Source: Rheum nobile (taxonomy: Eukaryota; Streptophyta; Magnoliopsida; Caryophyllales; Polygonaceae). Taken from it: a DNA stretch of 64,000 nt. Location: positions 12,028,001-12,092,000 of the forward strand of contig WOAB01000040.1 of the NCBI GenBank assembly GCA_027886185.1, given 5' to 3'. Under the pieces are notes generated by a model. That model was not told the DNA's origin. It saw nothing but the letters and a program-made list of their open reading frames with translations, and did not search any database. Each line of letters starts with the position of its first letter. Position 1 is the first letter of the stretch. The translations under genes were made by a program, and so were the position numbers. Shown in pieces: positions 34,641-46,120 of the stretch.

Positions 34641-35549
34641 AACCTAAACAGTATAAGTGCTAGAATCAGTTTTGGGGCGAGATTGTACTGAAATCAGACG
34701 TAATGAGAACAAAAACCAGGCACAAAAGGAGGAAAAAAACAAATAGAGGCGAGAAATGTGGAAATTTAGGAACGAAATTCTGAAAATAAACACTTGCCAG
34801 ATTTGACTGAGAGGAAGGAGAAATGCACGGAGATGGTAGAGATATAAAAAGAGGAGCGGGGATATGGGAGAAGAGAAAAGCAAATTCGAGCCTCCTCGTC
34901 TGTATACACACATGAAATCAAAGCAAATTAGAAAAGAGACACCGCCATGGAGCAAAATCGCGAAATGCGAATTTGGAATCGTGTAGAAGGCGGTGGAGAT
35001 CGGGAACGCCGACGACTTTAGAGGCGGATGGCTAGGGTTGCTTCACGCCGAAAGAGAAGGCGAGGCAGTGGCGTGGAAGGCGGAGAAAGCCGTTAGAGCT
35101 CTCGTCGGAGGATACTATGGAGCAAGAGCAACTGGAAGGATGCATCGTAGACCTAGATTTGGGAGTGGGGTGTGAGGAAGGAACATGAGGGGAGAAAAGA
35201 GAACGCCTATAAGTGAGGAGGGGTACATGGATTTAAAATACATAGGTGCCTATCATCACACCTAAATTTAACGTGCTACGTGCTTATTATTGTTATGATG
35301 AAATAATTACTATTAAAGATAAAAAAAACTTGTTTACGAAGATATAATAAAAATAAAATGATAAAAAATAGTTTTTCTCAAGCTGAGGATAATTCGACCC
35401 AAGACTCCATCTATGCCCAAGGAAACTAAGAACAAGTTTCTTTCATTATAAATGGAAACTTTAAAACGATTCCCTTTATTATGACTCGAACTCGTCTAAT
35501 TTTATTTTCTTCATAGCAGTCAGCTGTTATTATTGATCAACTTTATAAC
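34641..35549. other. Unassigned sequence with a GC-rich patch
   Basis: 34940-35175 is GC-rich relative to its surroundings and looks like plant 5'-exon or leader sequence (GGCGGTGGAGATCGGG, CTCGTCGGAGG). ORFs on either strand are short, hydrophobic or Ser-rich and match nothing I know. Possibly the remains of a first exon. Confidence 0.3.
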
Positions 35550-36632
35550 CGAGCATGTCAATGAGGCGTGTTCGGGGTGGGGAGTAGTATCCCCGTTCCC
35601 ATCCCAGTTTAGAAAAGTACTACGCGTCCCCATTCTCACGCGGGGAGCTAAAGTTGTCCCCGTCCCCATCAAATCTTAGTCCCCATCGGGGATTCCCCGT
35701 CCCCGCTAATTTTTCTCAATTAACATTCGATCGGGTCTTTTCGTTGAAATTCATGCAGATTACCCACTTATAGTCAAGCAAGTTTCCCATAAATATCTCC
35801 ATTTAACCCCCATGAGATTTTCTCACTCGTTTTCTTGTTACGATTCTCCAATTAATCTACATTGTCAAACAAAAGAGAACAATATAATACGTGAGTTGAA
35901 TTTAATAGAAAACAATTCACAAAAATTTCTGAACCAAAGTTGACTAGCATTATAATACGCTGAACATAGTTAATTTGTGCCTTTGTGGTGGTGACTCTAG
36001 AAGTTCTTTTTTCAATGGTTGGTTAATTCTGAAAAAGAAAGTGAAACTACAATTAGAAAGAATCCTTAGCTTATAATTATTAAATTATAAGTTGTATTTA
36101 CAGTAGGATTTTTCCATAAATTAAGAAATGATTATTTTTTTATAGGTACAAGATATAATTCCTAAAGACCGATAATTTTCTCGTTTTGGATACATTAAAT
36201 AGTACATGCGTACTAATACTTATAAAGGTCTATTACACCATTTTTACAAATAAAAAATCAATTACCACTATAAAATATAAATATGAAAAAAAATACTGCA
36301 TGAGCTCCCGACTTCACCCATGGAAATTTCCCCTAGGAAATCCCATTGAGTTTCCAAATAGGGATATTCAATGGGTAATCCCGTGGGGAAACCCGATGGG
36401 CGATACCACGAGGACTACCAATGGAGATACTCGTGGGGATCTCCGTCGGGGGAGAGGACGGGGCGGGGAGTGGGTCGGGGGCTCTATTCTTGTCCCTGTC
36501 CCCATCCCCACGTGGGGATATGTTTTTTGCCCCATCTCTAGCCCCGTCCCCATTTAAAATTCCCATCCCCCACCCCCGTAACGGGGAATCTCCATGGATA
36601 ATGGGGAATCCCTGACCCCATTGACATCCATA
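35550..36632. mobile_element. hAT-like non-autonomous element with 8-bp TSD
   Basis: Flanked by TTTATAAC at 35542-35549 and 36633-36640. Inverted ends share ATGTCAATGAGG / ATGTCAATGGGG a few bases in; the outermost five bases do not match. The interior ends are full of GGGGA/TCCCC motifs. No coding capacity. Confidence 0.72.
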
Positions 36633-36670
36633 TTTATAACTAAGCTTAAGTTCGAGAAAGGAAAAATTAA

Positions 36671-36730
36671 ATGAATCCGAGTGACGAATCTGATATGTTT
36701 GATGACCCAGACTTTGGCTTTGCTTTTACG
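36671..36730 (+). other. Orphan exon-like ORF with good splice donor
   Basis: ATG at 36671 opens MNPSDESDMFDDPDFGFAFT and is followed at once by GTAAGC. Acidic first exons of this length open both MULE transposase genes in this window, so it may be the first exon of another transposase cut off by the inverted-repeat element at ~37093. No continuation was found. Confidence 0.3.
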
Positions 36731-37092
36731 GTAAGCAAAATTTCTTACTATATTGGAAACTTGAAGTTTATTTTACTTTTATATGAACAATGAGTTTCTG
36801 GCAAGTCGAAGTTTGTGATTTTTTTCACCGCTTCCCCTTATTGTGACGAGAACTGTCTAAATCGTTCCCCTTAGCTTGAGGGTTATTGCCAAAATAATTT
36901 CTCTTAGTCTAAGGGGAATTGTCATATTGTATATAAAGGGGTAACGATGACAAGACATTGGCAAAGACAACGACAGTGGATAGAGAGAATACTGACTACT
37001 ACTTAGTATCGATGCCAAGAGATTGAGGATTTGGCTCAAATGAAGAATTTTGTAAATAAAGGGGTATTTTAGTCAATATATAAACACAAGAT

Positions 37093-37832
37093 GTTATGTA
37101 TGGCTAAATTGGTGTGATGATAGGCAGTCCCCTTAAAATAAACGGTTTTTTCGCCTGGTAACCCCGAGGTATAGTAAAATTCATGAGATACCCCACTTTT
37201 TAGTATATTTCGCGAGGTAACCCCGATGTTTGTTTGTTTTTCCCGCCAAATGCCCTACCGTTATATTCTTAACAGTTTCGTTTATTTTTATATAAAACAA
37301 AAACGAAAAAGCAAAAAATAATCACGCACGAAAATCTCTATCTGTTCGTTCCCAAACGAACAAGCAGAAAACAATTCACCACTGGTTCTCGACTCTAACC
37401 CAGCCCTTCCATCCTTCGAGCGTCGGTGACGAGCAAGGCGGCAGGCATAGGCGGCGAGTGTGCTGGTTTGTTGGCGAGAGGCGTCGTCATCCTAGTTCTT
37501 CGAAGCAAGCGGTGTGGCTCGTCGGCGACCAATAAGTTGAAAAGCTTCCTTCCAAGATTAAGGTGTGTAATCCAACCCATTTAAGTATATTTCAGATCGA
37601 TCGATTTAGAGATTGAGGTTTATTTTGGAATTTGGGGATTTTGGAATTTAGGGTTTTTTTATGGTTGTATTTAGGACTGAATCATTCAAGTTTAGCCTTT
37701 CAAATACCTTAGCAAGCTGCATAAACATTTGTAATGCTCATTATAGAACCACTAACTAAACATGAGTCACATGACCATAATACCTCTTCCAGCTTAACAG
37801 AGGCTGGGCCAAATGCCACTCAGTTAAGCTGT
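37093..37832. repeat. Left arm of a giant inverted repeat
   Basis: Matches the reverse complement of 59153-60212 in ordered blocks: ACGGTTTTTTCG, AGTATATTTCGCGAGGTAA, CCAAATGCCCTA, TATTCTTAACAGTTTCGTTT, ACTGAATCATTCAAG, and GAGGCTGGGCCAAATGCCAC near the inner end. The match probably extends outward to ~37050. Contains a GC-rich patch with a decayed ORF (37395-37580, minus) that also occurs in the other arm. Confidence 0.85.
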
Positions 37833-38048
37833 ACCACTATGAAGTTAGGGATGTAAAATACAAATTCAAGTCTATCCAGACCTAGTGTATTAGCCATCAC
37901 CTTTCTTAATAGGCTGCCTCTATATTCCACTTGGAAGCCAAACCATCAAGTCATTAAGGATGTACTCTTCAAATACAAAAAGAACCTAGTCAAGAGCCAA
38001 TGGAACTTAACAATGGCCAAATGGCATATGGAAAATCCTCATCAGGCA
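37833..38048. other. Middle part of the outer inverted-repeat element, left of the MULE
   Basis: About 216 bases with no gene seen, up to the MULE target duplication. Confidence 0.45.
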
Positions 38049-38056
38049 TATAACAT
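38049..38056. repeat. Target-site duplication of MULE 2, left copy
   Basis: TATAACAT, repeated at 57636-57643. An 8-9 bp duplication is typical of Mutator-like transposition. Confidence 0.75.
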
Positions 38057-38096
38057 CACGATTACTTTTCGGCGCATACCCGAAATTGCTTTTCAG

Positions 38097-38262
38097 CATA
38101 TAGGGTCCACACGTTACGTGTGGAGTGTCTCCCCACGTTACGTGTGAGAGCAGACCCTTTCAAAGTTTCACACGTAACGTGTGTTGTAGCTCTACACATT
38201 ACGTGTGTTGTATCTCCACACGTTACGTGTGGGTGTGTATCACACGTAACGTGTGGTGTTTT
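38097..38262. repeat. Palindrome cluster, left end of MULE 2
   Basis: Six copies of CCACACGTTACGTGTGG or close variants in ~165 bases. Each is a near-perfect inverted repeat with an ACGT core. Confidence 0.9.
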
Positions 38263-38738
38263 TAGGGTATTATAATCTTGAGTTATATAGTATAATTTAG
38301 TATATTTATACATAGCATATTATTGTATATTTTTAGAATTTATTTGTGGTTCAATGTTGAATTATTGATTATTTTATATATATTATAATATTGTTTATGA
38401 ATGTTGTATCATATTATTGTATATTTTTAGTATTTATTTGATTATCTAAAATTAATAAAAGAAATACCCCAAAATATATAACCTAAAAGACGAAATAGAA
38501 TTGTTCATTACGCTGGATGACTACAACCACATTTAGCTCACAATACAGGAAATAATACAAGTTCTTCATAAACTTAGAAACCCTAACACAAAATAAATGA
38601 CATCGTCTAGTTGCGTTTGAAGAAATTAGGATAGTCTCTGGTAAAAGTTCGCTTCCTATCATTCTCTGCTTTGATAAAATTGCTTGCTCCCTACAAAGGT
38701 TGATAGTACGTAAACAACATTACACAAAAGATACGACA

Positions 38739-39062
38739 TCAAGGCAGTATACGATGTACATCATTATATAGTTTGAGGTTATACCTACGCATCTTATCCA
38801 CATCTTGTAAAAGTTTTTGATTTTTCTTACCAAGATCTTGATTCTCCTTAACAAGATCTTGTTTTTCCCGCCATTGTTGTCGAATAATTGCGTGTGCCCT
38901 GTCCTCGTATATAGGATCAATCCACTTTCTGTAAAAACACCCCAGTCTTGGGCATCCCCAATACCTTCTTCCGTAGTTCCACTGCAAATCCCAAGTACGG
39001 ACAATGGCTTTCAAATTATACGCGCATAGTGGGTTTGTTGATGATTCGGATGAAGATGCCAT
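38739..39062 (-). CDS. Small GRF-type zinc-finger protein with coiled coil
   Basis: 107 codons from the ATG at 39062 (MASSSESSTN) plus stop. Residues ~12-45 carry a GRF-like pattern (NYGRRYWGCPR...GCFYRKWIDP), the zinc-finger type named for its Gly-Arg-Phe motif; GRR replaces GRF here. The expected first Cys pair is not clear. The C-terminal half is a charged, Gln/Lys-rich coiled coil (REKQDLVKENQDLGKKNQ). GRF fingers bind single-stranded or structured nucleic acid in some proteins. It lies just inside the left MULE end, divergent from the transposase gene. Role unknown; it may be a captured host sequence or an accessory MULE protein. Confidence 0.6.
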   Translation of the reverse strand: MASSSESSTNPLCAYNLKAIVRTWDLQWNYGRRYWGCPRLGCFYRKWIDPIYEDRAHAIIRQQWREKQDLVKENQDLGKKNQKLLQDVDKMRRYNLKLYNDVHRILP

Positions 39063-39451
39063 TATTTGTTGTAGTGCTTGGTTTCCTACAAATATCATGA
39101 ATCCATTCATATAAAAAATTGGTGATAATAAATCAAAAGAAACTGGAAGAAGAAGCTTACCCACAATTGAATCTTCAAGCGTCGCTTGTGTTGGACTTAT
39201 TGTAGAGAACAAACAACCCTAATGCCTCTTATATAGTGAAAAGCAATGTGTTTGACAGCTAATATACAGCTGTATATAACTGTAGTATATAATGACCTCA
39301 ACCACTAGCATTAATGAACTCAACCACTAGCATTAATAACTTCTCAACAATCATTTATCACCCTAAACCCTAATTAAAAGTTCATCTCCTCAATCTCACA
39401 AACAAGGTAACTAAAATACCCGATTCACCCTTATTAATTAAAGATAAATAG

Positions 39452-39587
39452 TTAACCCTAACTTTAACCCTAACCCTAAACCCTAAACCCTAAACCCTAA
39501 ACCTAAACCACATTACCCTAAACCCTACCCCAATACCATATCCCTAAACCCTAAACCCCAAACCGTAACCCTACCCCAAACCCTAAC
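39452..39587. repeat. Interstitial telomere-like repeats
   Basis: Plant telomere units CCCTAAA occur in tandem (four perfect at ~39475-39502), then degenerate CCCTAA/CCCTACC units. They lie ~280-410 bases upstream of the transposase ATG. AAACCCTAA telo-boxes are known plant promoter elements, so either promoter use or repair-derived telomere sequence is possible. Confidence 0.85.
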
Positions 39588-39616
39588 AAAAAGTGTCATA
39601 CGCCTAAACCTTGAAC

Positions 39617-39715
39617 CAAACGTAACGTGTGGAATCAGAACACATGTTACGTGTCATGCTATCCCACACGTAACGTGTGGATGGGGCTCACACGTAACGT
39701 GTGGTTCAGTCTGTG
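39617..39715. repeat. Palindrome cluster upstream of the MULE 2 transposase
   Basis: Four copies of the CACACGTAACGTGTGG motif, 150-250 bases before the ATG at 39864. Confidence 0.88.
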
Positions 39716-39863
39716 GCAAAACGCATTGAATTAACCGTCTTGTCCCCACCTAACTGTAATAATGACCCGTCTTCTTCCCTGGCTAACGATCCATTTCGAG
39801 CCTAAACCCTCATTTGAAACACTCACAAATTCTTGTTTTGCACTCTAATTTTTTGTTAAAAAA

Positions 39864-42800
39864 ATGGACAATCCGAACAACAACGAGTCAAAGAGCAATA
39901 GTGGGGAAGATATTCCACTTTCGAACGAGGTAATTTCTATTATGTAACCCTAAAGTTTTTTTTTTTGAACTTGTTTAAAGTTTGTAGCTTGATGGTTAGG
40001 GTTTTGAAAGGTATGATATTTGTTATTTAGGGTTTAACCAAGCTAGACATGATATTTGTTGTTTAATATTAAAGATCTCATTTTATTATTTAGGGGATTA
40101 GAAACAAAGATTGAGCATTGTTGTTTATGGCTGCGAAATGGCTGTTACATTGAAGAACAGTTCCACACGTCATGTAGCAAGATAGTGAACACGTAACGTG
40201 TGGAACGCTTCCATACGTAACATACGTGTGGAACGCTTCCATACGTAACGTGTGGGTGAGTTCCTCACGTAACGTGTGAAACGCTCCCACACGTTACGTG
40301 TGGAAGCACTACCAGAAACCGATTGTAGGTTCATTCTGTAAAATGGCACGGTTTGTCACTAACCGTGCCATTTTACAAAATATGCTCTTTCAAAGAAAAA
40401 TTTGAATTTAGGTTTATAATTTGTGAAACTACTTGATGAGATGATTTCATGTGTATGTAGACGAACTATTATTTATACGAGGGGTTAAACAATATCTCCC
40501 TCAATGACTGGAGCATCCCACAGAAGACATTTGCGGTTTGGGAAACGCCTCAAAAGTTGCAGGATTGGAACACGCATCAACCAGCTATTGAGATACCATC
40601 CTTCTCACTTGGGATACCGTTTCCTCCAGAAGCATCTTCATCTCATGCTACCCCACAGTTTTGCTTTCCATCCCTACACACACAGCCTCAGTTTAGTGTA
40701 CCACCGGAGGAGGATGTTTACGTCTCTATTGATTACTCAAGGTTCTTTACAACTGATCAAAGCTGGGAGTCTAGAGAAGAAGCATTTTTGTGGGTGCGGG
40801 AGATGGCTAAGTGTAAACACTTCTGCATCAAAAAGTGGAGGAATAAACCTTCCACCCCTTCCACCCTTGGGGGGACTTGGTTACCGTGTGATAGGCATGG
40901 ACAAAACGTGCCTAAACAAGCTGACCAAGTGAGAGACATCACAAGGTCAAAGAAGTGTGGGTGTCCCTTCATGTTGAGGCTGAAATAAGGGCCGAAGGGA
41001 TTGTGGAGGATCATTGTACAACATGGAACTCACAATCATGTCATAGCAGATTATTTGTATGGTAGTGCATTAGCTGGGCGGCCAAGCGCTGAAGAGAAGG
41101 AGATTATTAGGGTGATGACAGTCAATCATTGCAAGCCTCAAAAGATTCATACTACAATCCATTCGTCCCCTGACAATTTGACCAAGATGAAGCAAGTGTA
41201 CAACATCATGCATGAGATACGAAAGAAGGGCATTGAAGGAAGAACAGTTGTGAAACAGTTCTTCTATGAGTGCAATAAGAAGGGATACTTCATGGAGCAT
41301 AGATTCAACAAGGAGACCAAAAAGATAACGGATATCTTCTTTGCAAGTCAGGAACAATTGTCGTTGCTAAAGGCATTTCCGTACATTGTGCTGCTGGACT
41401 CTACATATACAACTAACCGATTAGTAACATACATATCTATTATACTCTTTATTTGTTCATGTCAAGGTTAGGATGCCATCATATTTTATATATGATTATG
41501 TGTGCAGTTACAATTTTCCCTTCCTTGAAATTGTTGGCATCACATCTGTTTGGAAAAACTACAATATTGTCGGGGCATTTCTGGAGAAGGAGGACGAATA
41601 CAGTTACCAGTGGGCCATAGAGCAACTTGCAAAGATGTTTGTCAAGGTGCAACGAGCACCCACATGTTTGGTCACTGATCGGGAGAAGGCGTTGATGAAC
41701 GCCTTAGAGAAGCATTTTCCAGAAGCAAAATTCCTTCTATGTAGGCGGCATGTGAGGAAGAATATTGAAGACTTCGGGAAGAAGAACATGGACAAGTTTA
41801 GTGGCACAGCGTTTTCCAACGACTGCATGAAACTCTTCAAGGAAACGACCATACAAGGGTATGAAGCAACACTGAAGAAGCGGAAGTGTGATTGGAGGAA
41901 ATCTCCAAAATGTCTCCAGTACCTACAAAAGAACTGGCTTGACCCCTACAAGGAAAGAATTGTCTCCGTATGGACAGATACAGTGTTCACGCTCGGTACT
42001 ACCACCACTAACAGGTATATGCATTATGTTTTTTTTTCTAAATTTAGCTAGTTATTTGAACTTAGTTAGACCTTTACAGCAACATACTGATTTTGGATTC
42101 TTGATTGTAATACAGGGTTGAAGGGGCCCATTCCAGTCTGAAAAGCTTCTTCACAAGCAATGATGGCAACCTTTGCACTGTGTTCGATCAATATCATACA
42201 CGGTTGCGCAGTCATATTGGTGAGATAAAGGGGGCATTGAATGAGAGCATTGGAAAGAGATATACGCTGCTAACGAACGCACATCTTTTCTGCAAGCTGC
42301 ACTTCAAGGTCTCTGCGATTGCACTAGCTCGTTTGATTGAGGAATACAGGAAAGGAGAAGCTCCATTGTAGAGCACTATATGCAGATGCCAGATGAGGGT
42401 CAGAGATGGCTTGCCTTGCATGCATGACATGGCGCTAAATGTGAGGAGCCAGGCCCCAATTGAACCTAGCTCATTGCATCCGTTCTGGAGGCAATTGACC
42501 TTGTCAGAAGTGAAGACAAAAGAAGAGGAATAAGCCAGAGAACGCAGAGTGAATAGATCGTTGCTTGAAGAATTTGCCCAAAGCGTCTTCCCCACATTGC
42601 TAGTGCAGGTTCAACAAAGAGCAGTCTCAACACTAACAAGTATTGCGCATCCAGAGTGGACTGCTCTGCAAGAGCCAGCTAAAGTCAAGCATAAGGGTCG
42701 GCCTCAAGGAGCTCTAAACTTTGCCACCAAAAGACAACCGTCATGGGAGTACAGTGACCAACAGATGGATGAAACGCCTCCGAAAAAGCAAAAAGGAAGA

Positions 42801-43582
42801 CCACCGAAGACGCTTGCAGCAAAGCCTTCGGGTGACACATCTTTGATCAAGAACCCGTGGCGATATCGTACCCAGTTTCACATGTGTATGAGACCACACG
42901 TGGGAGGATGGTATGAGATAGTGGGTGATGGAAACTGCGGGTACAGAGCAATTGCGCATGGTCTGGGTTTAGGGCAAGATCAGTGGGCTTTTGTTCGACG
43001 TACCATGATCGCTACGTTGAGAAAAGAGTATGAGCTACTCGCGCCACTTTGGGTGTCTACGATGACACTTGAGGCAATGGAGGCGAAGCTAGCATGGTTT
43101 CCTTCCCCGAACAGGCCGGCCCCATCGGAGACGTGGTTGGACCTCCCGGATATGGGATGTTTGGTGACAACGACATTCACATGTGTGTTCGTTACCGTCA
43201 GTGGTGGTGTGGGAACGACATACCTGCCTATGAGGGGGGAGCCAAAGGAAGCATCAGTTGGCGAGAAGCTGAAGACGATATGCATTTGCCATGTCCAGGA
43301 AGAGCAACATTTTATTACGGTACGTTAATACAATCACATCTGTTGATACTATCTTGTGTTAAAACATATGTATGATGCATTGACTTTGTGTAGCTTGGCC
43401 TTGCCGAGACATCGCCCTTGCCTACTCTTTACCCGGCGTGGGTGGTATATCATGACCCGTTTGTGGGTGATTACATAGATCAAAGGACGTGTGATCGGTT
43501 GTTGGAGTACGAAGCAGACAAGGCCGAAAAGAAGACAAGACGAAAGAAGAAGGTTGAAACAGTCGATTTATGTAATGAATGA
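39864..43582 (+). pseudogene. MULE transposase fused to an OTU cysteine-protease domain, five exons
   Basis: Model: exons 39864-39929, 40461-~41420, 41508-42014, 42116-43319 and 43394-43582. Junctions at NE/TN, TNR/YN, TNR/VE and FIT/LG keep frame. Domains in order: FAR1/MULE N-terminal region (KKCGCPFMLRL, VQHGTHNH), transposase core (LLDSTYTTNR, CLVTDREKALMNAL, LCRRHVRKN), VEGAHSSLK, a SWIM finger (CRC...GLPCMHDM), an AT-hook-like GRPP stretch, then OTU with DGNCGYRAIA (nucleophile Cys) and QHFIT (His). Lesions: TAA at 40986, TAG at 42369, TAA at 42531, and the donor of the second intron reads AT instead of GT. Intact, it would transpose the element; the OTU part suggests deubiquitinase-like activity, which is untested inference. 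Confidence 0.82.
40140..40312. repeat. Palindrome cluster in the first intron of the MULE 2 transposase
   Basis: Five to six copies or variants of CACACGTTACGTGTGG, some truncated, inside intron 1 (39930-40460). Confidence 0.85.
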
Positions 43583-45659
43583 TATGTATGAATTATGATG
43601 CAATGAGTTCGACGTTTCTATTCCAAACATCCCTAAATCCAAACAACTCATAAAAAATATTCAAATAGAAGTCATAACATTCATTGTTGTCATAATCCAA
43701 ACAAGTCATAAAAAACATTCAAATAACAGTCATAACATTCATTGTTGCAATACTCAAAGGTTCAATGAAATACATAAAATGAAACAAGTTTAATCCTGAA
43801 ACAAGTCTTCACGGCTTCCTCAATAATTGGGAAGGAAGGGATACATATGCTCAAATGACCGGCGTAAAGACTCTGCTACATCTTCACATTCATGGTTGCG
43901 ATGTTGCTTAAGCTCATTGTAGCATTGTTCGAATGCCTGCACACAACACAAAAACGTTGATATGTATGAAAAAATATAGATAAGAGTTAACCGAACATTA
44001 AACAATCTACAAATCAGTCAAATTCATACTCATGTCGCGTCTTCAATGGTAGGGGGGTTGACGAATGGATGTGTACGTGGGAGGTACCATTCCATGTAAT
44101 CACCGCTGCAGTCATGGCCTTGCTGGATTGGAGGGCCCATCGCAGCTAGGGTCATGGAATGTACAGTCTGCGCATCCCATGCAAATCGAGCTATGTCGTA
44201 CTCAACCTTGTAGCTGCTGATCTTTACTCCTCTCCAAGCCCTTAGAGGCTCTATAGGAGCTCGTGGAATCTCCTGAACACGGCAAAACTGTCTCGCCACA
44301 CGGTATGGCATGTACGGCTCAGTTATCCAAAGACACGATATAACTCCATGGAAGCGAGTAGGAGCGAATCTCGCATCGCTAAAGTCAATCGTACCGTACG
44401 GACTCCAATCAACCTAAACATACTTATCAGTTAACCCGAACGACATCCAATCAACATAAACATAAATATATGTACATACCATGTCCGCAGTCATCGTATC
44501 GAGCTCCACTTTGTAGTTTCTCATCGGGTTGGGTTTCGTTGTCAGGTCCCATCGACTAGCGTAGGCAACCGCATCATCAGAGTTCCAATCTCTACTCACT
44601 GCAGGTCTGAACATGGGAAAATATTGATATATCCACGCTTGAAAGAGAATTTACGTAAGCAATCCTTGTTATTGAGTAAATACAGAGACAACAATAAAAT
44701 AAGGTGAAACCAATGGTTTTTATAATTTACAAAAATACCTGAATCAGAATATAGCATGTGGACATGAGTCTCGCTTCCTTTCTTGTGCATTCGCCCAAGC
44801 TGCGGTACACGTGAGCAAGAACGGCAGCACCCCATGCATATTCATTAGTGCACGAGTGATCCTCCAGAAACAAGTGACAGTAGAATGGCAATCTGTGTTG
44901 GGACTTGTCCGGAAATAGGCAAGACCCCAACAAGTACAGTAAGTACCCAGAAGCACGCTTCTCGTCATTCAGCCCATTGCAATGCCTCTTGAACATATCA
45001 GCAACTACAGTACCAGATGTCACATCCTTAGCAGCCAACTCAAAGAATCCCGTTGCCTCAGCCACCACCACCTTCTTCAAATCAGTCACAGTCAAAGAAC
45101 CTCGTGGAGGTGCTAAGTCTCTTCCATTGATGTTTAGCCCAAGGATCAACAATACGTCATGGAGAGTTATGGTCATCTCTCCCCATGGCATATGGAACGA
45201 GCTGGTCTCAGGTTGCCAGCGCTCAACAAACGCATCTATCAACGTCTTGTGCACATGGTCATGTATCACATGCGGAATATGATGTGATACCCCGTAATTT
45301 TGTAAGGCTATTTTGGGAATTATGGATTTTTCCCGAACGTCCGTTTGGTATGTCGGATTTAATTCTGAAGGTTTGAGACATTCTGTAATGTGCTCTGTAT
45401 CTGTAATATTTTTCTCAGTGAAGAATTATACAGTCGAGATGTTTTGGAAGTTCATACTCGTTCATGTATGACTTTTGTTAACGCGGGTTAAGATTGGTAC
45501 AAGTTTATTGCCCAAGAGTTGTTATCTAATGGACAATAGTACAAGATTCTTTATCCAAAGGTTATTGTCCAAAAGCTATTATCCAAGAGGCAAAGTGCAA
45601 GGTTATTACCCAAGGGACGGGAAGGAAGCTTCCTACCACCTTCCTCCTCCTTGGATTTG

Positions 45660-45672
45660 CCTATAAATAGAG
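45660..45672 (+). promoter_or_regulatory. TATA box of the 5' LTR promoter
   Basis: CTATAAATAGAG, a strong plant TATA box, placed ~380 bases into the LTR. The same sequence occurs in the 3' LTR at 52703-52714. Confidence 0.8.
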
Positions 45673-45929
45673 AGCATTAGGTGAGAGTGAAAGGGGCTGA
45701 AAAACGCGGAAGCGCTGTCAAGCTCTCGTCTCTCAAAAACGCTCTCAAAACGCTCTCTCTTGGGAAGGCTCTAGTGGATCGTCGGAGCTCGTTTAGTGTC
45801 ATTTCCGGTGGCCAAGAGGAGCATTGGAGGCTCTCGGACGCCTAGAAGCCAAGCAAGGCGAAAGACGAGCCAAATCGATCATCGAGGGTGAGTTTTCTCC
45901 TCCCGTATTTCTGTTTTCGTTCGCGACGG

Positions 45930-46120
45930 CGACCGCCGCGAGGATCACGACGACCGCCGGCATGAGACGGCGCCTGCCGTGAAGATCCCGGCGCCCAACG
46001 TGATGTTGTGGCCAGCCGCCGTGAAGAAGGGCCAAGGAGCGGCGCCCGCCGTGCTTGAGGCGGCGCCCGCCGTATTTAAGGCGGCGCCCGCCGTGATTGT
46101 TGTGGCGCCCGCCGGCTTGT
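45930..46120. repeat. GC-rich near-palindromic module array, 5' LTR
   Basis: About nine copies of a CGGCGCCCGCCGT-type unit (also GGCGACCGCCG), separated by short spacers. The same core, in reverse complement, occurs in the Athila-like element at 17-23 kb. Confidence 0.85.

Noticed and set aside
34644..34955. Minus-strand ORF of 103 residues
   Set aside because: Hydrophobic, Ser/Phe-rich translation of a purine-rich tract; no domain, no splice support.
36186..36557. ORFs on both strands in GGGGA/TCCCC sequence
   Set aside because: They are by-products of low-complexity GC-rich sequence inside a hAT-like element.
38097..40312. Evenly repeated palindromes resembling a CRISPR array
   Set aside because: Spacers are irregular, repeats are diverged palindromes in a plant transposon, and there are no cas genes.
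43094..43375. Alternative frame across the OTU region
   Set aside because: The frame with WLDLPDMG and QHFIT matches the OTU family and splices in frame to the last exon; the other frame does not.
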